From: Prochlorococcus marinus subsp. marinus str. CCMP1375
GTDB taxonomy: Bacteria > Cyanobacteriota > Cyanobacteriia > PCC-6307 > Cyanobiaceae
Reading direction: 5' to 3'
DNA: 64,000 nucleotides
NCBI RefSeq assembly: GCF_000007925.1
Contig: NC_005042.1
Span: 930,001-994,000 of the forward strand
The notes beneath the pieces are model-generated. The model worked only from the letters and a program-made list of their open reading frames with translations, made no database searches and was not told the DNA's origin. The number at the start of each line of letters is the position of its first letter. The stretch's first letter is position 1. The position numbers and the translations under genes are program-made. This document shows, in pieces, positions 36,333 to 46,494 of the stretch.

Positions 36333-37691
36333 ATGCTTGCTATTGCGATATTAGCTGCTGGTAAAGGCACAAGGATGCAAAGCACCCTCCCTAAAGTTCT
36401 GCAAGAACTATCAGGTTTGACTCTTTTAGAAAGAGTCCTAACAAGCTGCAAAGATTTAACCCCTGACAGGTCACTCATAATTGTGGGGCACGAATCTAAC
36501 AAAGTAAAAGAAAGCGTCAATCACATTTCAGGGCTTGAATTTGTAAATCAACAACCTCAACGTGGAACTGGACATGCAGTACAACAATTAATACCAGTGC
36601 TAAAAGGATTCAAAGGAGATCTTCTGGTTCTAAATGGAGATGTCCCTTTATTGAAAGCAAAAACAATTAATGACCTTATTAATAAGCATCGTTCTTCTAA
36701 AGCAAATGTTTCGATACTATCTGCAAGACTTTCGAACCCAAGCGGCTATGGAAGGGTATTCAGTAATGAGCATGGACATATAGAAAAAATAATTGAAGAC
36801 CGAGACTGTACAAAATTAGAAGCAAAAAACAATCTCACAAATGCAGGTATATACTGTTTTGATTGGGAGTCTCTAAGCAAGATACTTCCGTATATATCAA
36901 ATAAAAACAACCAGAATGAACTTTATCTTACAGATACGATTCAAAAACTTCCTTTGGCGGTGCATTTAGAAATAGAAGATGCAGGTGAAGTAAGCGGAAT
37001 CAACGATAAAAGGCAACTTGCAAAATGCGAGCAGTTACTTCAAGAACGACTACAAGACTTCTGGATGGAACAGGGAGTTACATTCATTAATCCCTCTAGT
37101 TGTACAATTAGTGAGCAATGCGAATTTGGGAAAGATGTAACTATTGAGCCAGAGACACATTTGAGAGGCAAGTGCATTATTGCTAACAACTGTCATTTAG
37201 GCCCTAATTGTTTTATTAGTAATGCAGTTATTGGTAAGAATTCATCTATTATCTATTCTGTTGTAAAGAATGCTCAAATAGGAGACAATGTAAAAGTTGG
37301 TCCTTTTGCAAACATAAGGCCAGATACAATGATTCAAAACAATTGCAAAATAGGTAATTTTGTAGAAATCAAAAAGAGCTATATCTCAGAGGATTCAAAA
37401 ATAAATCACCTAAGCTACATAGGCGATTCAGAAATTGGTAAGGATGTCAATATTGGTGCAGGGACAATAACAGCTAACTATGACGGAACAAATAAACATA
37501 AAACAATTATAGGAGCACATAGCAAAACTGGTGCCAACTCTGTTCTAATTGCACCAATTGTAATTGGTGAAAATGTGACCATTGGAGCAGGCTCAGCAAT
37601 ATCCAAAGATGTATCAGACAATTCTCTTGCAATAGCTCGTTCCAAGCAGTCTATCAAAGACAACTGGTCTAAAAAGTTGAAAGGAACTTAA
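36333..37691 (+). CDS. glmU: Bifunctional UDP-N-acetylglucosamine pyrophosphorylase / glucosamine-1-P acetyltransferase
   Basis: GlmU makes UDP-GlcNAc for peptidoglycan and lipopolysaccharide. The N-terminal uridylyltransferase domain shows [38 protein letters not shown] and GYGRVF. The C-terminal left-handed beta-helix has hexapeptide repeats from about residue 255 ([51 protein letters not shown]). Its 452 residues are normal. Only four bases overlap murF at the convergent end. An upstream GGAG is 28 bases from the ATG and faces a possible TTG mini-ORF (36316-36354). Confidence 0.95.
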
Positions 37692-39088
37692 TAAGCCTCT
37701 TTTAATAAAGGCAATATTCTTTCTAAGGAGACTTTCCTACTGGCTTTTAATAACAAATAATCTCCAGAGTTAAGCCAACTTTTTAGGATTAAAAATGCAT
37801 CTTCAGGAGTAGAAACAACTTCTATATAACTTAAAGGTTGGCCTGCTAAGAGCATAGCCTCAGCTTCAGGTCCATTAACGCAGATAACCAAGCCAGTGAG
37901 TCCCGTCGCTATAGAATGTTGAACAATTTGTTCATGGTAATCAATGGTTTTTTCTCCTAATTCATACATGTTTCCCAACACAGCAAAATGTCTACCTGGT
38001 TTAGTTGCAAGTAAATCGAGTGATGCAATTACTGATTCAGGTGAAGCATTATAGGTTTCATCTAATACGTTAATATTCCCAAATGTCAATGAATGATTAC
38101 GCCCAGGAGGAAGATTAACACTTAAGTTTCTAATCGAGTCCAGTGGAACATTTAGCTCATATGCTACTGCTAATGCAAACATGAAATTAATTGCGTTGTG
38201 CCTTCCTTGTAAAGGCATTTGAAAGATTATTCCGTCATATGTGATCTGCCAGTTATCAGAATCAAGAACTCCTAAGTAATCAACATTTTTCTTCGTTTGG
38301 TGTGAATCATATTCATTAGCGAAAAAGGGATTTGATTTGGATTCGATATCTACACGTACTATTCGTCCCTTCCAAACCTCTTGAAGAGTTTTCTCTAGCA
38401 ACTGATCACCAGCTGGAATAATTACAAAACCATTCGGATTCATATGTGCCGCAATCTCACATTTTGCCGAAGCTATATTTTGTTTACTTCCAAGCAACCC
38501 AATATGAGAGCTACCAATATTAGTAATTACTGCAATATCAGGACAAGCACACTTAGACAACCTTTCAATTTGACCAAGACCACGCATTGCCATTTCCAAT
38601 ACAATTGCTGAATGGTTGACGTTTGCTTTAAGTAAAGTAAAAGGGACTCCTATATCATTGTTGTTATTATTAGATGTCGCTAAAACTTCACCTAAGGGCA
38701 CTAAAGAAGAGTGTATCAGTTCCCTAGTTGTAGTCTTTCCTGCTGAACCAGTAACTGCGACAACGGGAATAGAAAATAACCTTCGATGAAGAAACGCTAA
38801 TTTTTGATATGCCTCTTGAGTGTCATCAACTTGCCAATATAGAAGCTCTTCGGGAATTGCTAAATTACAATCCTTTGATATAAATGCTGCTTGTACTCCC
38901 TTCTCAAAAACTTCCTCAAGAAATAAGTGTCCATCAAATTTATTCCCAATTAAAGGAACAAAGAAATTGCCTTTTTTTATATTTCGACTATCTGTACAAA
39001 CAGTTCCAAGAGGGGCATCAAGATTAACAAGCTTATTTTGATAAGGAGGGCCCCAAATATCATTGAGATTTAACAGGCGAAGCACCAT
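37688..39088 (-). CDS. murF: UDP-N-acetylmuramoyl-tripeptide-D-alanyl-D-alanine ligase
   Basis: MurF adds D-Ala-D-Ala to the UDP-MurNAc tripeptide, the last cytoplasmic wall step. The ATP-binding motif is [18 protein letters not shown] (about 115), then [53 protein letters not shown] and [12 protein letters not shown]. The product is 466 residues, starting at ATG 39088. The convergent neighbour glmU supplies its pathway, a nice functional pairing. It follows glgA on the same strand by about 45 bases. Confidence 0.95.
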
Positions 39089-39132
39089 AATATATATAGT
39101 GAATCAATTAACGCTTTATAGAGAAGATCAAT

Positions 39133-40638
39133 TTAAATAAACCTCTCATTTTTCAAGGAAGAATCTTCATCTTGACCTACAGAAAGCTTCTCATTTTTCA
39201 AGGAAGGATCTGCATCTTGACCTACAGAAAATTTTTCAACTTCAATAGCATCTGGGGAAGGTTCCTTGTATCCACTAACTTCTTTATACATAGTTTCATA
39301 TTCCATAGCAGAGCGCTCCCAACTGTACATCTGAGTCATAGCTCGTTTCTGTAACTCCTTCCAACTACGTCTATGACGAAATGCCTCCCAAGATCTAACC
39401 AAAGCTGTATAAAAGTCAATTGGTTCAAATCTATCAAAGCAAAAGCCTGTTCCTGATTTGTTAATAGGATCATGAGGAATAACAGTATCAACTAATCCAC
39501 CTACATTTCTAACAATTGGTATGGAGCCATAGCGCATAGCAAGTAGCTGGCTAATACCACATGGCTCGAAACGACTAGGCATTAAGAAAGCATCACTCCC
39601 TGCATAAATTAAACGCGAAAGATAATCATCATAGGTAAGGAAAACTGCAAATCGACCAGGGTGATCAATAGCAAGCTCCCATAAAGCTGATTCGAGAATT
39701 TGATCTCCTGTACCAAGAACAACTATTTGAGAGTCAGTGTATGCCAAAAGTCTTCTAGAAACCTGAAGAAGTAAATCAACACCTTTCTGATCAACGAGTC
39801 TACCCACCATCCCAAGCAAGTATTTATCATTATTGACTTCAAGCCCCATTTGTCTCTGAAGGGCCTCTTTATTTTTCTTACGGGTAGACATCTTGCCAGA
39901 ACTAAAATTTGCAGGCAAGGCCTTATCAGTAGCTGGATCCCATTCATCTAAATCGATTCCATTAAGTATGCCTCGTAGTTTCCCCGAAATATAATTTAAA
40001 AGACCTTCTAAACTTTCACCATATTCAGAAGTACGTATTTCCCTTGAATATGTTGGAGAAACTGCATTTACACGATCTGCAAAAAGCATTGCAGCCGCCA
40101 TTGTGTGATCTCCACTCATGTACCACGGACACCATGTCATGCGTTCCAATTTCCACCGCCAAGGTCCTTGATACTTCAAATTATGGATGGTAAATACTGT
40201 ACTAATTTCAGGGTCCTGATGCATCCAGACAGGGATCATTCCAGTGTGCCAATCATGGCAATGCAATACTTGTGGCTTCCATACATTCCAAGCAAATTCT
40301 GCTGTCGCACTTGCAAAAAAAGTAAATCGCCAATCTTCATCTTCACCTCCATAAATCCTCTCAGGATCAAAAACAGGATGTCCGACTAAATAAATAGGAA
40401 GATTAGAAGTTGGGTGCTTAGTTTCGTAAACGGAAAATTCTGCTCCCATTGTTTGGGCCGTATATATGGGATCCTTAGAAATATCAAGTAATCCCCAAAG
40501 TTTGCTATAGCCAGGAATTATCAAACGAACATCATGTCCAAGTTTTGCCAATGCTGATGGCAAAGAAGCTACAACATCTCCCATCCCACCGACCTTAACC
40601 ATCGGTGCGCATTCAGCAGCAGCAAAAAGAACGCGCAT
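39133..40638 (-). CDS. glgA: Glycogen (starch) synthase GlgA with C-terminal repeat extension
   Basis: GlgA elongates alpha-1,4-glucan from ADP-glucose, storing photosynthate. Motifs are [23 protein letters not shown] (ADP-glucose site), [66 protein letters not shown] and [13 protein letters not shown]. The core ends near residue 465. A polar tail of about 36 residues follows, made of two nearly identical 15-residue units (SVGQDxDxSLKNExx). The tail is encoded by a 45-base tandem repeat (see the repeat entry) and is unusual. The start ATG 40638 has an AGAGGA SD. It lies upstream of murF. Confidence 0.94.
   Translation of the reverse strand: MRVLFAAAECAPMVKVGGMGDVVASLPSALAKLGHDVRLIIPGYSKLWGLLDISKDPIYTAQTMGAEFSVYETKHPTSNLPIYLVGHPVFDPERIYGGEDEDWRFTFFASATAEFAWNVWKPQVLHCHDWHTGMIPVWMHQDPEISTVFTIHNLKYQGPWRWKLERMTWCPWYMSGDHTMAAAMLFADRVNAVSPTYSREIRTSEYGESLEGLLNYISGKLRGILNGIDLDEWDPATDKALPANFSSGKMSTRKKNKEALQRQMGLEVNNDKYLLGMVGRLVDQKGVDLLLQVSRRLLAYTDSQIVVLGTGDQILESALWELAIDHPGRFAVFLTYDDYLSRLIYAGSDAFLMPSRFEPCGISQLLAMRYGSIPIVRNVGGLVDTVIPHDPINKSGTGFCFDRFEPIDFYTALVRSWEAFRHRRSWKELQKRAMTQMYSWERSAMEYETMYKEVSGYKEPSPDAIEVEKFSVGQDADPSLKNEKLSVGQDEDSSLKNERFI
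39144..39233 (-). repeat. 45-base tandem duplication in the 3' end of glgA
   Basis: Two adjacent 45-base units (39144-39188 and 39189-39233) match at about 41 of 45 positions. Both are in frame and encode SVGQDxDxSLKNExx. The duplication therefore lengthens the GlgA tail without breaking the frame. Slipped-strand replication is the likely origin, so copy number may vary among strains. Confidence 0.85.
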
Positions 40639-40686
40639 TTAATCCTCTTTAAGTTTCTAAATTTATAGTTATCGAATCCTAGTAGG

Positions 40687-41565
40687 TCATGGCAACCAAT
40701 CGAAGTCTGAAAAGTCTGGTTTCCTTTTTTGTAAAAAAGCATTTTTACCTTCTTTAGCTTCTGTTGTCCTGTAAAAAAGATGTGTTGCCTGACCTGCCAG
40801 TTCCTGAATTCCAGCCAGGCCATCCGTTTCTGCATTAAAAGCAGCCTTCATACATCGAATAGCTGTTGGACTATTTTCAAGAATTTCTTTTGCCCATTTA
40901 ACCCCTTCAGCCTCTAATTGTTCAACAGGTGTAATTGAATTGATAAGGCCAAAATGCAAAGCTTCTTGTGCTCCATACTTTCTGCACAAAAACCAAATCT
41001 CTCTTGCTTTTCTTTGTCCAACAACTCTTGCTAAATACCCTGCCCCAAAACCTGCATCAAAACTACCTACTCTAGGTCCGGTTTGTCCAAATACAGCATT
41101 ATCGGCAGCAAGACTTAAATCACATAAAAGATGTAAAACTTGGCCACCACCAATGGCATAGCCAGATACAAGTGCTATTACTACTTTAGGAATACTTCTT
41201 ATAAGTCTTTGTAAGTCCAGAACATTTAGGCGAGGCAAGCCTTCTTCGTCTAAATAGCCCCCTTCACCTCTAACACTTTGATCCCCACCCGCACAAAAAG
41301 AAAAGACACCATCCTTTGCGGGTGAGACGCCTGTAAACAAAACAACTCCGATACTTGTGTCATCGCGAATCTTGATAAATGCGTCACAAAGTTCGGAAAC
41401 TGTAAGTGGTCTAAATGCATTTCTTCTCTCAGGACGATTAATTGCCACACGAGCAATACCTTCTTCACTCCTATCAAGGAAAATATCTTCATATTTACCC
41501 CAGGTTTTCCAATTAACCGTAATGTCTCCTGGCAAAACTCTTCTTGATGATCTTATTGGGTCCAA
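40687..41565 (-). CDS. menB: 1,4-dihydroxy-2-naphthoyl-CoA synthase
   Basis: MenB closes the naphthoquinone ring in phylloquinone synthesis; phylloquinone is the A1 acceptor of photosystem I. It is a crotonase-fold enzyme with [64 protein letters not shown] and [26 protein letters not shown]. The protein has 292 residues. The start is TTG 41565; there is no ATG upstream before a stop. It is followed by glgA and preceded by menD by 46 bases. Confidence 0.95.
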   Translation of the reverse strand: MDPIRSSRRVLPGDITVNWKTWGKYEDIFLDRSEEGIARVAINRPERRNAFRPLTVSELCDAFIKIRDDTSIGVVLFTGVSPAKDGVFSFCAGGDQSVRGEGGYLDEEGLPRLNVLDLQRLIRSIPKVVIALVSGYAIGGGQVLHLLCDLSLAADNAVFGQTGPRVGSFDAGFGAGYLARVVGQRKAREIWFLCRKYGAQEALHFGLINSITPVEQLEAEGVKWAKEILENSPTAIRCMKAAFNAETDGLAGIQELAGQATHLFYRTTEAKEGKNAFLQKRKPDFSDFDWLP

Positions 41566-41611
41566 TTTATCTAAAATTGATTAGGCCATTTACTAAGCAT
41601 CCTATAAAAAA

Positions 41612-43336
41612 TTAATTAATATATTTCTTTAAACCATCAGTAATATTTTTTCGTAGCAATGTATCTTCTTCTGAATTCGTACAAGCTCTAATTATTACAG
41701 GTCCAGAAAGTTTCAGACTCCATTCTAAAGCTGAATTTAATTCATCAAAGCTTGAGATTGTCCTAAAGGGGATATTATGTGCTTTAGCCAGATCACCGAT
41801 ATTAATAGACTGGGGCATGGAAAATAGTTTGTCTACACTTCCTTTAAAAATAGGAGCAAGACTCAATTGCTTAAATATCCCACCTCCATTATTATCAATT
41901 AATAGGATAATTAATGGATACTTTTTAGGTTGGTTAAGTAAAAGAGCATTGCTGTCATGTAAGAATGCTAAATCTCCACATACAACCACAAGAGGTCCAA
42001 GAAAGATAGAAAGTCCAATAGCTAATGAAAGATTACCATCTATACCTGATGCTCCTCTAAAACTATAAAGTCTTCTTTTAAATGGTGAGAAACCAGAATA
42101 AGCTAAAAAATCCCTTACAGGACTACTTGCAGAAAGCATTATAGGTATATCTTCAGGTATTAAATCCAAAAGTTTTCTTGCTATAGAAGGTTCTGTTATT
42201 TTTGAGTCTTCCTTCAAATACTTATCCACCAAATCACCGACTAGTTGATTCTTATTTAGAAGATCTTCTAAAATATTTGTATCATCATTCACAAGATTAT
42301 TGTTTAAATTAGGATAATTACTCTTGAAAATTTTAAGCCAAGATTGTAAGCCACCTGAATACTGCTTGGCAAGATGAAGCGGATCAAGGTATCGTTCTTC
42401 TCCTTCAGTTATCAGAACTTGTTTTTTATTTGTGTTTCGCAGAAATGATTCAAGAGCTCTACTGCAAGATAGTGGTCCTAATCTAAGAACTTGTAATTTA
42501 TCATTTGACTCAAAGATTTGTGCTGAAATCAATAGTTCCCAAAAACTAATAAGGCCAGATTGTTTAATAGTTATTGCTGAAAGACAATCTGCAAATAAGG
42601 GCCATCCAGTAAAAGATTGAAATTCTTTCACTGCCTTCCTAAAACCTAACAATTGAGAAGGTTTGCCTCTCCATGGTCCTGCCAAAATAATTCCAGGTTG
42701 AGAAGGATCTAGTTCAGGTACCTCTTTAGTTTTTATTCTTGTATTTGTAGAAACTGTACTAATGGGTAGCTGAATTTCTTCAAAATTCAAAGGTTTCCAT
42801 CCATTGCAAACTTCTTTTTGTTCCAAAAAAGAGGCGTGTAAAGGTTCCTCTATAGGAATATTTAAATGAACAGGTCCAGGATAAGCATGAGCCTTTTCCC
42901 AAGTTTTTTTTACAAGTGTAAAAAAAGAACGACCAGAAATCTCGTGAAGGCCAATAGAGGGACAATTGAAAACCTCACGACAAACTGGTACAAGGAAGTC
43001 TTCTTGATTTACTGTTTGATTTGAACCACATCCTTTTAATCTCAAAGGTCGGTCAGCAGTAATAAAAATGATTGGCAAACATGAACGATCTGCCTCTACG
43101 GCTGCAGGCAAAAGATTGCTTACTGCAGTTCCTGAAGTCGTTATGACTATAGTTGCTTTCCCTGAAGCAGCAGAAATCCCTATTGCCATAAAGGCAGCAG
43201 ATCTTTCATCAATTGCTGTATAAGCATTAATCCCAGACTCTTCTATTAGAGCTCCTACAGCCAAAGCCAGAGGTGCTGAACGACTTCCTGGACATAAAAC
43301 AATATGTTCTAATCCATAGCGCTGAAAAGCTCTCAA
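41612..43336 (-). CDS. menD: 2-succinyl-5-enolpyruvyl-6-hydroxy-3-cyclohexene-1-carboxylate synthase
   Basis: MenD is a thiamin diphosphate enzyme early in phylloquinone synthesis. Landmarks are LCPGSRSAPLALA, TAIDERSAAFMAIGISAASGKATIVITTSGTAVSNLLPAAVEA, ITADRPLRLKGCGSNQTVNQEDF and GASGIDGNLSLAIGLS. The listed start is TTG 43336, but the frame runs upstream to 43381 with residues (INYFLCLKLL) that look like the family N-terminus. That extension has no ATG, GTG or TTG, only CTG 43378 and ATT 43363. True start is therefore doubtful. It lies directly before menB and diverges from lepB. Confidence 0.92.
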   Translation of the reverse strand: MRAFQRYGLEHIVLCPGSRSAPLALAVGALIEESGINAYTAIDERSAAFMAIGISAASGKATIVITTSGTAVSNLLPAAVEADRSCLPIIFITADRPLRLKGCGSNQTVNQEDFLVPVCREVFNCPSIGLHEISGRSFFTLVKKTWEKAHAYPGPVHLNIPIEEPLHASFLEQKEVCNGWKPLNFEEIQLPISTVSTNTRIKTKEVPELDPSQPGIILAGPWRGKPSQLLGFRKAVKEFQSFTGWPLFADCLSAITIKQSGLISFWELLISAQIFESNDKLQVLRLGPLSCSRALESFLRNTNKKQVLITEGEERYLDPLHLAKQYSGGLQSWLKIFKSNYPNLNNNLVNDDTNILEDLLNKNQLVGDLVDKYLKEDSKITEPSIARKLLDLIPEDIPIMLSASSPVRDFLAYSGFSPFKRRLYSFRGASGIDGNLSLAIGLSIFLGPLVVVCGDLAFLHDSNALLLNQPKKYPLIILLIDNNGGGIFKQLSLAPIFKGSVDKLFSMPQSINIGDLAKAHNIPFRTISSFDELNSALEWSLKLSGPVIIRACTNSEEDTLLRKNITDGLKKYIN

Positions 43337-43423
43337 TAATTTGAGACAAAGAAAATAATTAATTCGTGATAATGACAGTTCTCAAAAAGTAACTAACCTA
43401 ATCTTCTCAAAAAGGAGAATTTT

Positions 43424-43447
43424 TTGGGGCTCTTAGCAAATTTCTAA
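43424..43447 (+). promoter_or_regulatory. Leader mini-ORF (7 codons) with SD, ending at the lepB start
   Basis: AAAGGAG (43411-43417) is followed six bases later by TTG 43424. The seven-codon frame MGLLANF ends in TAA at 43445-43447, and the lepB ATG follows at once at 43448. The SD is 30 bases from the lepB ATG, too far to serve it directly. A TTG start makes this weaker than the other two leaders. Confidence 0.33.
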
Positions 43448-44038
43448 ATGGTATTACCAAGAAAAGACAAATCCACCACAAAGGGTTCTAGCTGGAAAAA
43501 TCTTTTGATCTGGATTCTTCTTGCTTTATTAATTAGATGGCAAGTAATAGAACCCAGATGGATCCCTTCAGGTTCTATGTTGCCAACTCTGCAAATTCAA
43601 GAGAGATTATTAGTTGAAAAGATTTCTCCTAAATTTAATAGCGTATTAGGAACTCCTTATCATAGAAACTCTATAGTTGTATTTCTACCCCCGAAAGCTC
43701 TTACTGATGCTGGCTATGAAGGTAATCAAGCACTTATAAAAAGAATAGTGGGCATACCAGGAGACAAAATTGAAATTAAAAATGGTCGACTTTATAGAAA
43801 TGATTTACTTATCAATGAACCTTGGGTAATTGAAAAAATTAAATATGAAATGAAAGATGTAATAGTCCCAATGCACTCACTTTGGGTCTTAGGTGATAAT
43901 CGAAACAACAGTCTTGATTCACATCTCTGGGGAGCCTTACCAGAAGATAAGCTAGTAGGAAAGGCAGTTTTCAGATATTGGCCCCTAAAAAAACTAGGTC
44001 CTATTCGGTTCCCCGCCTCCAAAGAATTATCTTCTTAG
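43448..44038 (+). CDS. lepB: Signal peptidase I
   Basis: LepB removes signal peptides from secreted proteins. The protein (196 residues) has one N-terminal membrane span (about 18-33). The catalytic Ser is in PSGSMLPTLQIQERLLVEKIS (about 40) and the Lys in ALIKRIVGIPGDKIEI (about 99). The end has VLGDNRNNSLDSHLWG, the third conserved box. ATG 43448 is preceded by an SD-bearing mini-ORF; menD diverges upstream. The DUF760 gene follows by 41 bases. Confidence 0.94.
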   Translation: MVLPRKDKSTTKGSSWKNLLIWILLALLIRWQVIEPRWIPSGSMLPTLQIQERLLVEKISPKFNSVLGTPYHRNSIVVFLPPKALTDAGYEGNQALIKRIVGIPGDKIEIKNGRLYRNDLLINEPWVIEKIKYEMKDVIVPMHSLWVLGDNRNNSLDSHLWGALPEDKLVGKAVFRYWPLKKLGPIRFPASKELSS

Positions 44039-44079
44039 ACCGTATTGCGATAAAGTCTTTATATAAACGCATCGGTTGC

Positions 44080-44430
44080 ATGTTTAACCCAGAGTTTATT
44101 GCTACTGATAACAACGATGGAAGTGAAGGAAATGCTCTTATCCAATATCTACAGGAACAATCTCCAGATGTTCTTCAACGAGTAGCAAAATCAGCCAGCC
44201 CAGAGATTCAAGACATTATTCGGCATAATGTTCAAGGTCTTCTAGGCATGCTTCCAGGTGATCAATTTGAAGTAAAAATCACTTCATCAAGAGACCATTT
44301 TGCAAATCTTCTAGCATCAGCAATGATGACTGGCTATTTCCTCAGGCAAATGGAACAAAGGAAAGAATTGGAAGAATCACTCATAACAGATGAAGAAATG
44401 TCCATAAAACCAGATGAGCTTAATCTCTAA
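44080..44430 (+). CDS. DUF760 family protein
   Basis: The 116-residue protein is a cyanobacterial/plastid family of unknown function. It begins MFNPEFIATDNND and continues ALIQYLQEQSPDVLQRVAKSASPEIQDIIRHNVQGLLGMLPGDQFEV and SSRDHFANLLASAMMTGYFLRQMEQR. This is a helical DUF760 core with a conserved LGMLP turn. I chose ATG 44080; a longer frame from 43978 is largely the antisense-like overlap with lepB. The 3' end overlaps the DUF4336 gene by 11 bases, convergent. Confidence 0.75.
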   Translation: MFNPEFIATDNNDGSEGNALIQYLQEQSPDVLQRVAKSASPEIQDIIRHNVQGLLGMLPGDQFEVKITSSRDHFANLLASAMMTGYFLRQMEQRKELEESLITDEEMSIKPDELNL

Positions 44431-45616
44431 AAGCCTTTAACGGATTTTTAGGGACAATATTTTTGTTCAATAAAATTTGATCAAGCTTTCCTAAGAAAGA
44501 CCAGCTTTTCTCAGATGGAGCCCATTCTGAAAAATTTATTTTGTTCCTTAGAGCTTTGCAATCACTATCATTAAAGTTAATTGGGGCTGAATAATGAGCA
44601 GGAATAATTCTTTTCATTCCTTTAATAGCTTTTATTTCATCTAGCCATCTGAGGAACTCTGACTTAGCTCTAGGAAAAACAAGTCTTTCGATTACTGGAG
44701 CAACTTGCAAAAGAGGACTTTTTACACCGATTATTTCTTCAGTAGATAATTCCCAATTTTTTTCCCATTCAAAGGGATAAATGCCGAAATGAGATTTCCA
44801 ATTACGAAGTCCTGGTTTAAAGCAATTTTTAATGATCGTTTTTATAGAAGGAATTTTCAATTGATCTGGTTTTAAATATGAAGCAAATAACACAAGCCTT
44901 TTCCATCCTTTTTTTCTTAAAGAAAAAGAATCCTTAAGAGGTTCATCCCCCTTTTCTCTTGCATGAAACAAAAGAGGCGTGGGATCTAAGTCAAATATTT
45001 CAGGAGGTTCAGATTCAATTCCAATCAGTGCATCGGTCACAAGCAAAGATTGTGATTCTTTATGGTAACAAGAAATTTCCTGGAATCTACCAAGGCCAAT
45101 ATCTATAGGCCCTAAAGAAATCCATCTACAGCTATCTTGATGTGGCAACCCATCTGCAAATAGTGTTCTGGTTCTATTTGGTGGGAAGCCTAACCAAGTT
45201 AACGGTAATGCTAAAGGGAAACTCCACTGACCTGGACAAAGCCAAAGAGTAGCTTTAGGAAATGCACGTGCCATAGCAGGCATAGGGATCTTGTGCTCTA
45301 ATCCAGAAGCAGTTGGGAGTACTATTGTGCATATCGGACCATGCTTCTGTTGTAGAACTTTTAAACTGTCAATTAAAGCTTTAGTTGGAGGAAGAGGATT
45401 AAATAACATCAAACCTTTCGGAACTTTAACAACGGTCATTCTTATAGGGACAGCTACATAATAAAGTCCTTGTAATTGTTCAAAACACCAAACCTTTTCT
45501 GAGACTAATTCTTTAAATATAGTGTTCCTAGTACCATATGGGTAAAGAGGAAATAAGGGCCACCAAAACCAATTGCTATTTTGATTAAAATTATATGTTT
45601 GTAAATCAGACCCCAT
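44420..45616 (-). CDS. DUF4336 family protein
   Basis: The protein (398 residues) is of unknown function, conserved in cyanobacteria and plants. Recognisable blocks are FPLYPYGTRNTIFKELV, FEQLQGLYYVAVPIRMTVVKV, GLMLFNPLPPT, TIVLPTASGLEHKIPMPAMARAFPKATLWLCPGQWSFP, and LLVTDALIGI. Some DUF4336 members resemble metallo-beta-lactamase-fold proteins, but no HxHxDH is visible here, so activity is unlikely to be canonical. It starts at ATG 45616, two bases after mntB's end. Confidence 0.75.
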   Translation of the reverse strand: MGSDLQTYNFNQNSNWFWWPLFPLYPYGTRNTIFKELVSEKVWCFEQLQGLYYVAVPIRMTVVKVPKGLMLFNPLPPTKALIDSLKVLQQKHGPICTIVLPTASGLEHKIPMPAMARAFPKATLWLCPGQWSFPLALPLTWLGFPPNRTRTLFADGLPHQDSCRWISLGPIDIGLGRFQEISCYHKESQSLLVTDALIGIESEPPEIFDLDPTPLLFHAREKGDEPLKDSFSLRKKGWKRLVLFASYLKPDQLKIPSIKTIIKNCFKPGLRNWKSHFGIYPFEWEKNWELSTEEIIGVKSPLLQVAPVIERLVFPRAKSEFLRWLDEIKAIKGMKRIIPAHYSAPINFNDSDCKALRNKINFSEWAPSEKSWSFLGKLDQILLNKNIVPKNPLKAFRD

Positions 45617-45618
45617 AG

Positions 45619-46494
45619 TTAATGTGGATTTGAATTGTTAATCTTTAAAATCCCATACCTAGGAGCAAAAAGAAATGCCAAAAGGAAAATGAAAGTCTGA
45701 ACAAGTACAATAGAGCCACCAGTTTCAATATCCGACCAATAACTTATATATACTCCTAGCAAACTAGAGATCATGCTGCTAATAACAGCTAGTAAAGTCA
45801 TTCTATCGAAACGATCAGTTAATAAATATGCTGTTGCTCCTGGGGTAATCAACATTGCTACTACCAATATAATGCCTACAGTCTGTAATCCTGCGACAGC
45901 TGCCAATGAAAGTACTGATAGTAATAGATAATGAAGAAATACTGTATTAATACCAATTGATCTAGCATGTTTTGCATCAAAACAATAAAGCATTAAATCT
46001 TTTCTAAATATTAGTAATATAGCAAGTACGATTATACAAATTAGGACAGTTTGATTGACATCAGAATTTGATATACCCAATGGACTACCAAATAAAATAT
46101 GCATTAAGTCAATATTACTTTTTATCTTAGAAACTAAAACTAAACCCAAAGCAAAGAAACCAGTAAAAACTAAGCCAATTACAGTATCTTCTTTGACTCT
46201 AGATTTTTGTTTTACAAAACCAATTAAAGCTACTGAACCCACTCCAAAAACAAATGCTCCAACTGAAAAGGGAATACCAATAGCATAGGCAACTACAACC
46301 CCTGGCATGACGGCATGTGATACCGCATCACCCATTAAGGCCCAACCTTTAAGGGTCATATAACAAGAAAGTAATCCACAAACACCTCCAACCAAAGCAC
46401 TAATAGCAAGTGCCCTTCTCATGAAATCATGCGCAAGTGGATCTACCAATAATGAATAAGGGTATGAAGTAATGAAGAGATTCAGCACATTCAT
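45619..46494 (-). CDS. mntB: Mn2+/Zn2+ ABC transporter permease
   Basis: The protein (291 residues) is a ZnuB/MntB-type permease (ABC-3) with about eight membrane segments. Landmarks are GWALMGDAVSHAVMPGVVVAYAIG, FVFGVGSVALIGF, SIGINTVFLHYLLL, VGIILVVAMLITPGATAYLLTDRF and GVYISYWSDIETGGSIVL. The ATG at 46494 overlaps the mntA stop (ATGA). It completes a C-A-B operon. Manganese is the likely substrate because the partner binding protein lacks the His-rich loop of ZnuA; the choice between Mn and Zn is inferred. Confidence 0.88.
   Translation of the reverse strand: MNVLNLFITSYPYSLLVDPLAHDFMRRALAISALVGGVCGLLSCYMTLKGWALMGDAVSHAVMPGVVVAYAIGIPFSVGAFVFGVGSVALIGFVKQKSRVKEDTVIGLVFTGFFALGLVLVSKIKSNIDLMHILFGSPLGISNSDVNQTVLICIIVLAILLIFRKDLMLYCFDAKHARSIGINTVFLHYLLLSVLSLAAVAGLQTVGIILVVAMLITPGATAYLLTDRFDRMTLLAVISSMISSLLGVYISYWSDIETGGSIVLVQTFIFLLAFLFAPRYGILKINNSNPH

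Noticed and set aside
43978-44079. N-terminal extension of the DUF760 frame inside lepB
   Set aside because: It overlaps the coding end of lepB in another frame and carries no DUF760 sequence; the ATG at 44080 gives a normal protein.
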